Source of the DNA: Bacteroidota bacterium | GTDB lineage: Bacteria > Bacteroidota > Bacteroidia > Flavobacteriales_D > Crocinitomicaceae | Direction of reading: 5' to 3' | Assembly (NCBI GenBank): GCA_024280295.1 | Contig: JAJRQK010000014.1 | Span: 1 to 64,000, forward strand | DNA length: 64,000 nucleotides | Notes under the pieces: model-generated | Told to the model about the DNA's origin: nothing | Database searches by the model: none | The model's input: the letters and a program-made list of their open reading frames with translations, nothing else | Program-made: the position numbers and the translations under genes | Part shown: positions 9,567 to 18,152 of the stretch, in pieces | How positions within the stretch are numbered: position 1 is the stretch's first letter | How the letters are laid out: each line of letters opens with the position of its first letter

Positions 9567-10072
9567 TGCGATTCGGATTACTTATCATATCAGTATTTAT
9601 ACTCACATCGTGTTGGCCGACTCGTATTGGGTTTAAAGATCAAAATTTCCCGGAAGAATGGAAGGTGTTTCATTTAAAAACACTGAACAATCGTTCACCA
9701 AACACTCCATTGAGCTATTCAGCAATCTTGTCCGAAGTAATCAAGGATGGAATTCAAAACAGTACTAGTCTAGCGTTAGGTACATCTCCAGACGAGGCAC
9801 AATTACAAATAGAAGGAACAATTGATAGTTATACGATCACTCCTTTGGCTATTCTTGAAGGTGATCAAGCTTCTCAAAACAGGTTAAGCGTCTCGGTAAC
9901 TTTTAAGATATACATTAGCGAACCTGAAGAAGACGAAATGACATTGAGAAGCACACGGTTTATCGATTATGATGCAGGGGTTGATCTCGGAGTCGTAGAG
10001 TCAACATTATTAGATGCTGTTAACGAACAAATAGTTCAAGATGTAATAAATCAATTATTTTCCAACTGGTAG
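9566..10072 (+). CDS. lptE: LptE-family LPS-assembly lipoprotein
   Basis: LptE plugs the LptD barrel that inserts lipopolysaccharide into the outer membrane. The 168-aa product begins at GTG 9566, sharing the G with the preceding TAG stop, and starts with a lipoprotein signal (LLIISVFILTSCW; lipidated Cys16). Its FKDQNFPEEWKVFHLKTLNN start and the SVTFKIY strand in the second half fit the Bacteroidota LptE group. Length is normal. The TAGTG overlaps on both sides show it is translationally coupled to the activator gene before it and the TPR gene after it. Assignment rests on short motifs plus gene order. Confidence 0.8.
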   Translation: MRFGLLIISVFILTSCWPTRIGFKDQNFPEEWKVFHLKTLNNRSPNTPLSYSAILSEVIKDGIQNSTSLALGTSPDEAQLQIEGTIDSYTITPLAILEGDQASQNRLSVSVTFKIYISEPEEDEMTLRSTRFIDYDAGVDLGVVESTLLDAVNEQIVQDVINQLFSNW

Positions 10073-11139
10073 TGCTGAGTATTCAAGACATAGCAGCAAG
10101 AATTTCAGAGCCAAATCAATCATTGGTTGATAATCAAGTCGATTTTAAGTCTCTTGCGGAGAAATATCCATATACACAGATCTTTTCTATTCTCTACTTG
10201 AAATCTTTGAAACAAAGTGGTGACATCCATTTTGAAGACGAATTACTAAAACATTCATATCGTATTTCAGACAGGGTTCAATTATACAAACTAATTGAAT
10301 CCCAAACTTCCACTAATATTGAGCTTAAACCCAAGGAAGTAGAGAGACTTAAGCTTATCAAGGAAGAAACGATTGAACTTGAGACTGTACCCGTTAATAA
10401 ATCAGAGACCGTAGCTGAAATAACTGACACCAAAATCACTGAAGAAATAGCTCCAATTGTTGAAGCAAAACTGGAATCGACAAAAGAGGAAATCACCAAG
10501 GCAGATGAAAATATTGAGGAAGTTGTGAGTCCAATTACTACATCAAAAAAATTGGGTAAAGGTGATCAAAGAGATGTTGACTCAACAGAATATTCCATTA
10601 TCGACGAGGAAAAGAAATCCAAAAAAATAATTGAAGATCAAGAAGACGGACTTGAAACCAGTATTCTTCATCATGCCTATGCCGCAAACTACAACCTGAA
10701 AGAATTAAGTTCGGAGGAAGAATCTCAAACCGCTTCTCACAAAAAAGAAAAATTAGAGAGAAATACACCCGACTCAAAACCAATAGAACTCAATTTTACG
10801 TCTTGGTTGCATGCAAACGTTAATTACGTAGAAACTGAGGAGGCACAAATAAATACACCACTCGTAAATAATTTTTCTGATTTTGATCCATCAAACAATC
10901 TATTCGGAGAGGACGAAAAACCAAGACAAGAATTTTTCTCCGCACCTAGAAAAGCAAAGAAAAGCTTGCAAGAAGATGGACTCCCTATAAGTGAAACTCT
11001 AGCCAAAATATATGCGAGTCAAGGAAATTATCCGAAGGCAATTAGAGCTTATCAAGATTTGTGCTTGTTAAATCCAGAAAAAAAGAGTTCCTTTGCAAGC
11101 CTAATTAAAGAATTAGAAGAAAAATTAAATATAGAATAG
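10072..11139 (+). CDS. Acidic linker protein with C-terminal TPR-like motif
   Basis: The 355-aa product starts at GTG 10072, overlapping the lptE stop by one base. The N-terminal 90 residues are helical (AEKYPYTQIFSILYLKSLKQ). Residues 95-290 are a low-complexity, strongly charged Glu/Lys/Thr-rich linker. The last 50 residues form a tetratricopeptide-like pair (ETLAKIYASQGNYPKAIRAY). No signal peptide or membrane segment is visible, so it is probably cytoplasmic. I recognise it only as a conserved Bacteroidota protein found between lptE and secG; its job is unknown, though the neighbours suggest envelope or Sec-related work. Confidence 0.8.
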   Translation: MLSIQDIAARISEPNQSLVDNQVDFKSLAEKYPYTQIFSILYLKSLKQSGDIHFEDELLKHSYRISDRVQLYKLIESQTSTNIELKPKEVERLKLIKEETIELETVPVNKSETVAEITDTKITEEIAPIVEAKLESTKEEITKADENIEEVVSPITTSKKLGKGDQRDVDSTEYSIIDEEKKSKKIIEDQEDGLETSILHHAYAANYNLKELSSEEESQTASHKKEKLERNTPDSKPIELNFTSWLHANVNYVETEEAQINTPLVNNFSDFDPSNNLFGEDEKPRQEFFSAPRKAKKSLQEDGLPISETLAKIYASQGNYPKAIRAYQDLCLLNPEKKSSFASLIKELEEKLNIE

Positions 11140-11454
11140 ATGGATACGTTATTTTCAGTCATCATTGTTATCGCTAGTGCATTGTTAGTTTTTGTTGTCT
11201 TTGTACAGAACCCAAAAGGAGGCGGTTTGAGCTCAGATTTTGGTGCAGCCCAACAATTGGGAGGTGTTCAAAAAACAAATGAGTTTATCGATAAGACTAC
11301 TTGGGGCTTGGCAATTGTGGTTGCAGTTTTGAGTATTGTTTTGACAATTCGCTCTACAACATCGTCATTCGATATTCCAGCTGAAGAACCAACAACGGAT
11401 CAGCCAAGTGATTCAAGTACTCCGAATGCACAATCGGCTCCTACGGAACCTTAA
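11140..11454 (+). CDS. secG: Preprotein translocase subunit SecG
   Basis: SecG assists the SecYE channel during protein export. The 104-aa product has the two expected membrane helices (residues 3-20 and about 53-70) around the family loop FVQNPKGGGLSSDFG, plus a Pro/Ser/Thr-rich cytoplasmic tail after residue 80 typical of Bacteroidota SecG. The ATG directly follows the previous stop with no gap, so it is the last gene of the miaB-to-secG operon. A 14-bp inverted repeat 24 nt past the stop may end the transcript. Confidence 0.95.
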   Translation: MDTLFSVIIVIASALLVFVVFVQNPKGGGLSSDFGAAQQLGGVQKTNEFIDKTTWGLAIVVAVLSIVLTIRSTTSSFDIPAEEPTTDQPSDSSTPNAQSAPTEP

Positions 11455-11478
11455 AGGGAAACAATAATAGACTTATTT

Positions 11479-11510
11479 AAAATGTCAGTATGTCAGCATA
11501 CTGACATTTT
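11479..11510. terminator. 14-bp perfect inverted repeat between secG and groES
   Basis: AAAATGTCAGTATG, loop TCAG, then the exact complement, followed by two more T residues. The position fits a terminator for the secG operon. The half-site TGTCAG occurs twice on the left arm side and CTGACA on the right, and TGTCTGAC recurs at 11533-11540 near a TACTTTG box, so an operator for the chaperonin genes is a real alternative. The stem is rather AT-rich for a strong terminator. Confidence 0.55.
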
Positions 11511-11527
11511 TTATGCCCTTTTTATGC

Positions 11528-11534
11528 TACTTTG
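11528..11534 (+). promoter_or_regulatory. groES: Possible -7 box for groESL
   Basis: TACTTTG resembles the Bacteroidota -7 element (TAnnTTTG with one base missing) and lies 72 nt before the groES ATG, just right of the palindrome. No convincing -33 TTTG is visible at the correct distance, so support is weak. Confidence 0.3.
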
Positions 11535-11606
11535 TCTGACTTATTAAGATGGCACATTTTATGACGTCCTCCAGTTGAAATTAAGAACCAAAAATTAAAT
11601 AGATTT

Positions 11607-11882
11607 ATGTCAACTCAATTCAAACCCTTAGCAGATCGGGTACTCATCGAACCAGCACCAATTGAAACAAAAACGGCGAGTGGAATCATCATTCCAGATT
11701 CAGCAAAAGAAAAACCATTACAAGGTAAAGTAATTGCAGCAGGAAATGGAAAAGTAGACGAACCAATGACTGTTAAAGTCGGAGATGAAGTCTTATTTGG
11801 TCAGTACTCTGGAACCGAAATCACTTTAGATGGAAATACTTTCTTGATTATGCGAGAATCTGATGTTTACGGAATTCTCTAA
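11607..11882 (+). CDS. groES: Co-chaperonin GroES
   Basis: The 10-kDa lid of the GroEL folding chamber. The product is 91 aa with the family start FKPLADRVLIEP, a mobile loop region (ETKTASGIIIPDSAKEKP, residues 21-38) and the roof and core strands GDEVLFGQYSGTEI. Normal length. It is followed by groEL after 31 nt. No CIRCE (HrcA) element is recognisable upstream; the only dyad is the 11479-11510 palindrome. Confidence 0.97.
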   Translation: MSTQFKPLADRVLIEPAPIETKTASGIIIPDSAKEKPLQGKVIAAGNGKVDEPMTVKVGDEVLFGQYSGTEITLDGNTFLIMRESDVYGIL

Positions 11883-11907
11883 TTTACACAAAAAAACATT
11901 AAACTAG

Positions 11908-13557
<1,650 letters not shown>

Positions 13558-13644
13558 CCGAGAGATAACTTGATACTCAAACATCAACTTAATTTGCAGA
13601 ATCGCTTAATGAAGCAATGAGTCAAGAGGGTATCAAAAGAGTAT

Positions 13645-13673
13645 AAAGGGCTGGCTACAGCTAGTCCTTTTTC
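13645..13673 (+). terminator. groEL: Rho-independent terminator after groEL
   Basis: AAAGGGCTGGCT pairs with AGCTAGTCCTTT, with two G-U pairs, and is followed by a run of Ts and TTCC. It lies about 90 nt after the groEL stop. Confidence 0.75.
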
Positions 13674-13719
13674 CGTTTCTGCCTTCCCGACTAGTTCGGA
13701 TAAGTAGAACGACTATATA

Positions 13720-13757
13720 AAAGCCCTTAACGTTGAGCAATCAATTTTAAGGGCTTT
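13720..13757. terminator. Second hairpin (11-bp stem) after groEL
   Basis: AAAGCCCTTAA and TTAAGGGCTTT are perfect complements around a 16-nt loop, followed by GTTTTAAT. It could back up the first terminator, or serve the ion-channel gene from the other strand. Confidence 0.6.
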
Positions 13758-13954
13758 GTTTTAATCAAACTTAGATCTTTTGGGCGCTTATGCCTGCTTT
13801 TAATCCAATAGTACTCCTGCTAGTAATTAATTCTAACCTTTCTAGGAGCTTCTTTGTCGCTCTATAAACGCAACAATTCATACACAAGCAGTTCGCACTG
13901 ATTTCCATGCAATCAGGAGCACAACGTTTTGAAAGCAACACGAATAGTAATCGA

Positions 13955-14752
13955 TCAGCCGTTCAACATCTCATTACCACACTGATTACAATAAATCGAT
14001 CCAAATGGGTTGCCATGTCCACAATTCGAACACAGATTATCCTTCTCACCTTTTGACTTAAATCGAGACATTTCAACAGTAATCAATCCTGTTGGGACCG
14101 CAATAATCACATAACCCGTAATCATCATTAATGAGGCTAATATTTTCCCCAAATCAGTTGCCGGTACAATGTCTCCGTAGCCAACAGTAGTAGTTGTTAC
14201 TATCGCCCAATAGATACTCGCGGGGATACTATCGAAACCATTTTGCTTATCTTCAATTACGTACATGATTGTCCCTGTTAAGATCATCATCATCAACACA
14301 AAGAAAAAGAACACCATTATCTTATAATACGACGCTTTCAAGGAGTGAAACAACGCTTGTGATTCTGAAGTAAATCGATTCAATTTCAAGATTCTAAATA
14401 TCCGTAACAATCGTAGCGCTCTAATTGCTCTGAAGGAATCATAACCAGACAAAAATGGAGCTAAGAACGTTGGAAGTATTGAGAGAAGATCAATAACTCC
14501 CCATACACTAAAAATATACTTAAGTGGTTTTGGGGCGACTGCCACCCTAAGAATATACTCAATAGAGAAAATGATAGTGAAAATCCATTCAGCGTAGTAA
14601 TAAATATGAGCATTCTTCTCTCCCCACTCAGGAACACTTTCAATCATAACCATGAGTACAGAAATCACGATCATTACAAGTAATACCAAATCGAAATTCC
14701 TTCCAGATTTCGTGGTCGTCCCAAATATTACTTCGTGGATTTTTTTCCGCAT
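13955..14752 (-). CDS. Voltage-gated-type potassium channel with C-terminal zinc ribbon
   Basis: A six-transmembrane cation channel of the Kv/KvAP kind, 265 aa. The S4-like helix carries regularly spaced arginines (RAIRALRLLRIFRIL, residues 108-122). The pore loop has the K+ selectivity filter TTTTVGYGD (186-194), followed by the S6 helix (202-225). After S6 there is no RCK domain; instead the protein ends with a rubredoxin-like zinc ribbon, CSNC...CNQC (Cys 241, 244, 255, 258), facing the cytoplasm. In the cell it would move K+ across the inner membrane in response to voltage. Neighbours give no functional link. Function as a K+ channel is well supported; the ribbon's role is unknown. Confidence 0.92.
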   Translation of the reverse strand: MRKKIHEVIFGTTTKSGRNFDLVLLVMIVISVLMVMIESVPEWGEKNAHIYYYAEWIFTIIFSIEYILRVAVAPKPLKYIFSVWGVIDLLSILPTFLAPFLSGYDSFRAIRALRLLRIFRILKLNRFTSESQALFHSLKASYYKIMVFFFFVLMMMILTGTIMYVIEDKQNGFDSIPASIYWAIVTTTTVGYGDIVPATDLGKILASLMMITGYVIIAVPTGLITVEMSRFKSKGEKDNLCSNCGHGNPFGSIYCNQCGNEMLNG

Positions 14753-14805
14753 GTTTGTGCTTACGTGAATATCTAAAAAACAGTTTCATCTTACCCAACA
14801 AAAAA

Positions 14806-14834
14806 AGGTCATACTGAATAAAACAGTATGACCT
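14806..14834 (-). terminator. Terminator of the T9SS-cargo fragment
   Basis: A perfect 11-bp stem (AGGTCATACTG / CAGTATGACCT) with a 7-nt loop, followed on the minus strand by seven T residues. It lies 22 nt past the stop at 14857. Confidence 0.8.
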
Positions 14835-14856
14835 CTTCAAATTATTTAGTTAATCG

Positions 14857-15366
14857 TTATCGTTGAATAACAATCTCTTTTGTTGTAATCCCTTCATTCG
14901 TGAATATACGAACGCTATATCTTCCTTGAGCTAATGACGTTCCATCAACTTGTCCTGATGAAAGCTCAACGGGTAGACTAATGATTCTACCTAACACATC
15001 AATCACCTCAATAGAAATTAAAGTACCATCATAAAGAACAGTGAAGTTTCCAGAAGTTGTTGGGTTAGGATAGATAACGACATTCACATTTAAGATTTCA
15101 ATCACATCGACAGTTGAGATCGTGAAGCAAGCTGAAGTATCATAACATCCATTCTCAAATACAATCACAGCAAAGTCACTGTTATATGTTGGATTAAATG
15201 TTTGTGAAGTTGCTCCTACAACATCACTAAATCCAGTAGTACAATCTACCCATTGGTAAGTTGCTGGAGAAGGAGCATCAGCTGTTAATGTATTTCCTGT
15301 TTGTGTTACTCCTACATCAACTGTAAGAATTGTAATGTTGATTGTTATAATGCGATCACAGAGTAA
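14857..15366 (-). pseudogene. 3' remnant of a T9SS-sorted surface protein
   Basis: The frame stays open from just after the stop TGA at 15369-15367 down to 14857 (169 codons) but has no ATG at its head; the only plausible start is a GTG at 15168. Translation gives part of a repeat ending in the CDRIITINITI pattern seen between Ig-like repeats, one repeat (about residues 20-80: ADAPSPATYQWVD...NGCYDTSACF), then a type A T9SS sorting domain (VVIYPNPTTSGNFTV...GRYSVRIFTNEGITTKEIVIQR). No signal peptide or N-terminal domain is present, so the cargo could not enter the Sec pathway. It still has an intact terminator. Most likely the tail of a larger adhesin whose 5' part has been lost. Confidence 0.75.
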
Positions 15367-15410
15367 TCAAGTTCGTTACTTTTTATCTGTTTTTTCATTA
15401 ATTTAGAGAG

Positions 15411-15539
15411 ATGCCAATTATCTATCCATTATCGTCTTTTGATGCAGCTGCAGAGCTCCCAACCTACATTGCAGTTATGTTAACTTTTGGACCTATAGTT
15501 AGTTGGTATGTCCCTATTATTTTATTTCACAAGACATAA
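15411..15539 (+). CDS. Small membrane ORF overlapping the DnaJ gene (possible frameshifted N-terminus)
   Basis: ATG 15411 opens a 42-codon frame with one hydrophobic segment (PTYIAVMLTFGPIVSWYVPIIL) and overlaps the start of the TerB/DnaJ gene by 32 nt in another frame. DjlA-type proteins carry an N-terminal membrane anchor before TerB, which this frame would supply if the two were joined. A sequencing error, a real frameshift or a separate micropeptide all fit; a random frame is also possible. Confidence 0.35.
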   Translation: MPIIYPLSSFDAAAELPTYIAVMLTFGPIVSWYVPIILFHKT

Positions 15540-16230
15540 AAGATCATGGCAACGAGGAATTTTTCCTAGAAAATTAAAATTTAGCGATGACAACATTCTT
15601 GAAGCTTATTTAGCACTTGGAGCTAGATTAATACACTTTGATCAATCGAGGACCTTGATTAGGGTGACTTATATCAACGATTATTTCAATCGCTATTTTC
15701 GCTTGGCGAATTACAATTTTTCTGATTCACTGGTATTTTCAATGCGGAATCCAATTAAGACAGGAACTGTTTGCGACTGGTTTAATGATCATCTCGAAAA
15801 CGATGAAGAACGTGCTCAAGTTGTTTACTTCATCACTGGACTTGCACTCATCAGAGGGACTTTAAGTTCGAAAGAACACACATTGTTAAAGCAAATTAAT
15901 ACCGGATTAAATTTAGCCTCTGAAATTCTTCAACGCATTATAGCTATTCACATTTCATTTAAAGCAAACCAAGCGAAAGATGAATCGAGACAACGAGCAA
16001 AAGAATCAACTCGGAAGGAATCAATTGCAGATCGATTGATTTATTGTAGGATACTTGGGGTGGAGGAAGCAGATGACAATGCTACAATTAAAAAAGCATA
16101 TAGGAAATTAGCAAAGAAGCTTCATCCAGATGTATTCGTAAATGCTTCGGAAACTCAGCTCAAAATAGCAGAAGAAAAATTCAAGGAGGTTCAAAGGGCT
16201 TATGAGTATTTAGTAAAGAAGAAAGACTAG
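15508..16230 (+). CDS. TerB-like plus DnaJ-domain protein (DjlA-like)
   Basis: A 240-aa co-chaperone-like protein. The N-terminal 25 residues are basic and hydrophobic (MSLLFYFTRHKRSW). Residues 28-150 form a TerB-type helical domain (DDNILEAYLALGARLIHFDQ...YFITGLALIRGTLSSKE). Residues 175-240 are a J domain with its HPD motif (KKLHPDVFVNA), which stimulates Hsp70 ATPase. The TerB+J order is that of DjlA, which acts with DnaK at the inner membrane; here the usual membrane anchor is absent from this frame but is offered by the overlapping small ORF at 15411. Convergent with ahcY. Confidence 0.85.
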   Translation: MSLLFYFTRHKRSWQRGIFPRKLKFSDDNILEAYLALGARLIHFDQSRTLIRVTYINDYFNRYFRLANYNFSDSLVFSMRNPIKTGTVCDWFNDHLENDEERAQVVYFITGLALIRGTLSSKEHTLLKQINTGLNLASEILQRIIAIHISFKANQAKDESRQRAKESTRKESIADRLIYCRILGVEEADDNATIKKAYRKLAKKLHPDVFVNASETQLKIAEEKFKEVQRAYEYLVKKKD

Positions 16231-16275
16231 AAGACGCTCAGATTGCCAGATATTAAGACATAAGACTGAAGGACT
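16228..16275 (+). repeat. Purine-rich AAGACT-type degenerate repeat, copy 1
   Basis: The tract repeats variants of AAGAC/TAAGACT about every 7-10 nt. It contains AGATATTAAGAC at 16248-16259, an exact 12-base match to 58794-58805. Related tracts lie at 17930-17956, 18011-18050 and 58770-58815, all between genes. Confidence 0.5.
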
Positions 16276-16363
16276 GGGTTTGAGAGATGCGCTAGATGAT
16301 TAAGAGGGAACGAATTGTATTTGTTAGTGGTTAGAAGCGAAGTTTGTATTTGAAAGCGATCAA

Positions 16364-16478
16364 CGTTAGGGGTAGAAACGACATCCTTTTATCCTTGCAG
16401 ACTTCGAGAGGATCATTCTGCAAGGAAAAAGATACAGCGGATAACCTGACCCGGTTTTTCATCGGGAAACGCCCAAAA
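16364..16478 (+). repeat. Flavo-1-like structured intergenic element, copy A
   Basis: Shares ordered blocks with the element at 59948-60039: CGTTA, CGACATCCTTTT, AAAAAGATACAG, a TTTTTCA loop and ACGCCCAAAA. Between the second and third blocks is a perfect 10-bp stem (TCCTTGCAGA / TCTGCAAGGA); near the end CCCG pairs with CGGG around TTTTTCAT. Conserved blocks with variable stems indicate a folded RNA. The layout resembles the repeated Flavo-1 RNA motif described for flavobacteria, but I could not check a model. It lies between two convergent genes. Confidence 0.6.
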
Positions 16479-16481
16479 GAA

Positions 16482-16511
16482 AAAGGGCATCCTATAAATA
16501 GAATACCCTTT
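16482..16511 (-). terminator. ahcY: Terminator of ahcY
   Basis: On the minus strand AAAGGGTATTCTA pairs with TAGGATGCCCTTT (13 bp with G-U pairs, TTTA loop), followed by a T-rich tail. It starts 20 nt after the ahcY stop. Confidence 0.8.
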
Positions 16512-16530
16512 CTAATATTTGTTAGAAATT

Positions 16531-17841
16531 CTAGTATCTGTAATGCTCTGGCTTGTATGGTCCTTTCACATCAACTCCAATGTATGAAGCTTGATCTGGG
16601 CGAAGTTCTGTTAACTCTGCTCCTACTTTCGCAAGGTGCAAATAAGCAACTTTTTCATCCAAATGCTTAGGAAGCATATAAACGTCATTTTCATAAGCAT
16701 CTGTGTTGTTCCACAATTCCAATTGCGCTAATGTCTGATTCGTAAATGAATTTGACATTACAAATGAAGGGTGACCAGTTGCACAACCAAGGTTTACCAA
16801 ACGTCCTTCTGCAAGAAGAATGATGTCTTTTCCGTTGATTGTATACATATCAACTTGTGGCTTGATTTCGTTTTTCGTAGAACCGTATTTGTCATTCAAC
16901 CATGCCATATCGATTTCATTATCGAAGTGACCGATATTACAAACGATTGTCTTATCTCTCATTGCTTCGAAATGATGTCCTTGAACAATGTCTTTGTTAC
17001 CGGTTGTTGTTACCACGATATCTACCGCTCCAACAACTGATTCCAATTTACGAACTTCAAATCCGTCCATTGCCGCTTGTAACGCACAAATAGGATCGAT
17101 TTCTGTAACAATCACACGAGCACCTGCACCTTGCAATGAAGCAGCAGATCCTTTTCCAACATCACCATATCCACAAACAACGGCAACTTTACCAGCCATC
17201 ATTGTATCTGTTGCACGACGAATCGCATCAACTAATGATTCTTTACATCCGTATTTGTTATCAAATTTTGACTTAGTTACCGAATCATTTACATTGATTG
17301 CTGGCATTACTAATGTTCCATTCTTCAAACGCTCATACAAACGGTGAACCCCTGTTGTTGTTTCTTCAGAAAGTCCTTTAATTCCAGCACATAATTCTGG
17401 GTAACGATCGAAGACCATGTTCGTTAAATCTCCACCATCATCCAAGATTAAGTTCAATGGTTTACCATCTTTAAATCCGTGAATCGTTTGCTCGATACAC
17501 CAATCAAAATCTTCTTCACTCAGACCTTTCCAAGCATAAACAGGAACCCCTGTTGCCGCAATTGCCGCAGCTGCATGATCTTGTGTTGAGAAGATATTAC
17601 AAGAAGACCAAGTTACGTCAGCTCCAAGATCTACTAATGTTTCAATCAATACAGCAGTTTGGATTGTCATGTGAAGACATCCAGCGATTCTTGCACCTGC
17701 AAGTGGTTTTTTTCCTTTGTATTCTTCACGAAGAGACATCAATCCAGGCATTTCTGCTTCGGCGATATTGATCTCTTTTCTTCCCCAATCTGCAAGTGAA
17801 ATATCTTTCACTTTGTATTGCAATTTTTCAGTTGTACTCAT
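16531..17841 (-). CDS. ahcY: Adenosylhomocysteinase (SAH hydrolase)
   Basis: Hydrolyses S-adenosylhomocysteine to adenosine and homocysteine, clearing the by-product of SAM methylation, using tightly bound NAD. The 436-aa protein has the family's [20 protein letters not shown] start, the substrate region [16 protein letters not shown] (near residue 80), the NAD-binding [20 protein letters not shown] (near 222) and the C-terminal [21 protein letters not shown] ending required for the active site. Length normal. Single-gene unit with its own terminator; no SAH riboswitch is recognisable in the short leader. Confidence 0.98.
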   Translation of the reverse strand: MSTTEKLQYKVKDISLADWGRKEINIAEAEMPGLMSLREEYKGKKPLAGARIAGCLHMTIQTAVLIETLVDLGADVTWSSCNIFSTQDHAAAAIAATGVPVYAWKGLSEEDFDWCIEQTIHGFKDGKPLNLILDDGGDLTNMVFDRYPELCAGIKGLSEETTTGVHRLYERLKNGTLVMPAINVNDSVTKSKFDNKYGCKESLVDAIRRATDTMMAGKVAVVCGYGDVGKGSAASLQGAGARVIVTEIDPICALQAAMDGFEVRKLESVVGAVDIVVTTTGNKDIVQGHHFEAMRDKTIVCNIGHFDNEIDMAWLNDKYGSTKNEIKPQVDMYTINGKDIILLAEGRLVNLGCATGHPSFVMSNSFTNQTLAQLELWNNTDAYENDVYMLPKHLDEKVAYLHLAKVGAELTELRPDQASYIGVDVKGPYKPEHYRY

Positions 17842-18152
17842 ATTGTTAATTGTGTAATTTCTTAATTAGCAGTGCAAAATTACGGAGTTTCTTGAAGAAT
17901 AACTAATGTGTGGAAGAGAGACTGGCAGATAAGAAGACTTTAAGACGGAAAGACTAGATGGATATTGGATTGTTGGATTTAAGATTATTGGAAAAACAGA
18001 TTAGGTTTGATAGGAAAGACATGAAGATTTCAAGACAAAAGGCTAGATAAATCTAAATCCCCTCTTCGAAAAAGCAGGATACCTCTTGGTGGGTATTGTG
18101 AGATAAGCAGGTTAGAGTGAAGTTTGTGGTGTAATTTAAAAACTAAGTAATC
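17842..18152. other. Divergent gap ahcY / 18153
   Basis: This 311-bp gap has no gene that I can support. It carries two short tracts of the purine-rich AAGACT-type repeat (17930-17956 and 18011-18050). No clear promoter box for either gene could be picked out. Confidence 0.5.
17930..18050 (+). repeat. Purine-rich AAGACT-type degenerate repeats, copies 2 and 3
   Basis: Two tracts (17930-17956 and 18011-18050) built from variants such as AAGACTTTAAGAC, GAAAGACTAGA and GAAAGACATGAAGA. GACTTTAAGA is also found exactly in the 58770-58815 tract. Purine-rich on the plus strand, with no pairing partner nearby. Confidence 0.45.

Larger units (their letters stand above)
13558..13954. other. Convergent gap groEL / ion channel
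   Basis: This 397-bp gap holds no gene that I can support. It contains two terminator-like hairpins on the groEL side (13645-13673 and 13720-13757). The remaining 13760-13954 shows no clear structure. Confidence 0.6.
16231..16530. other. Convergent gap TerB-DnaJ / ahcY
   Basis: This 300-bp gap holds, left to right, a purine-rich AAGACT-type repeat tract (16228-16275), a structured Flavo-1-like repeat (16364-16478) and the ahcY terminator (16482-16511). I see no coding feature in it. Confidence 0.6.

Noticed and set aside
17842-17880. SAH riboswitch ahead of ahcY
   Set aside because: The leader is too short and lacks the conserved pairing expected.
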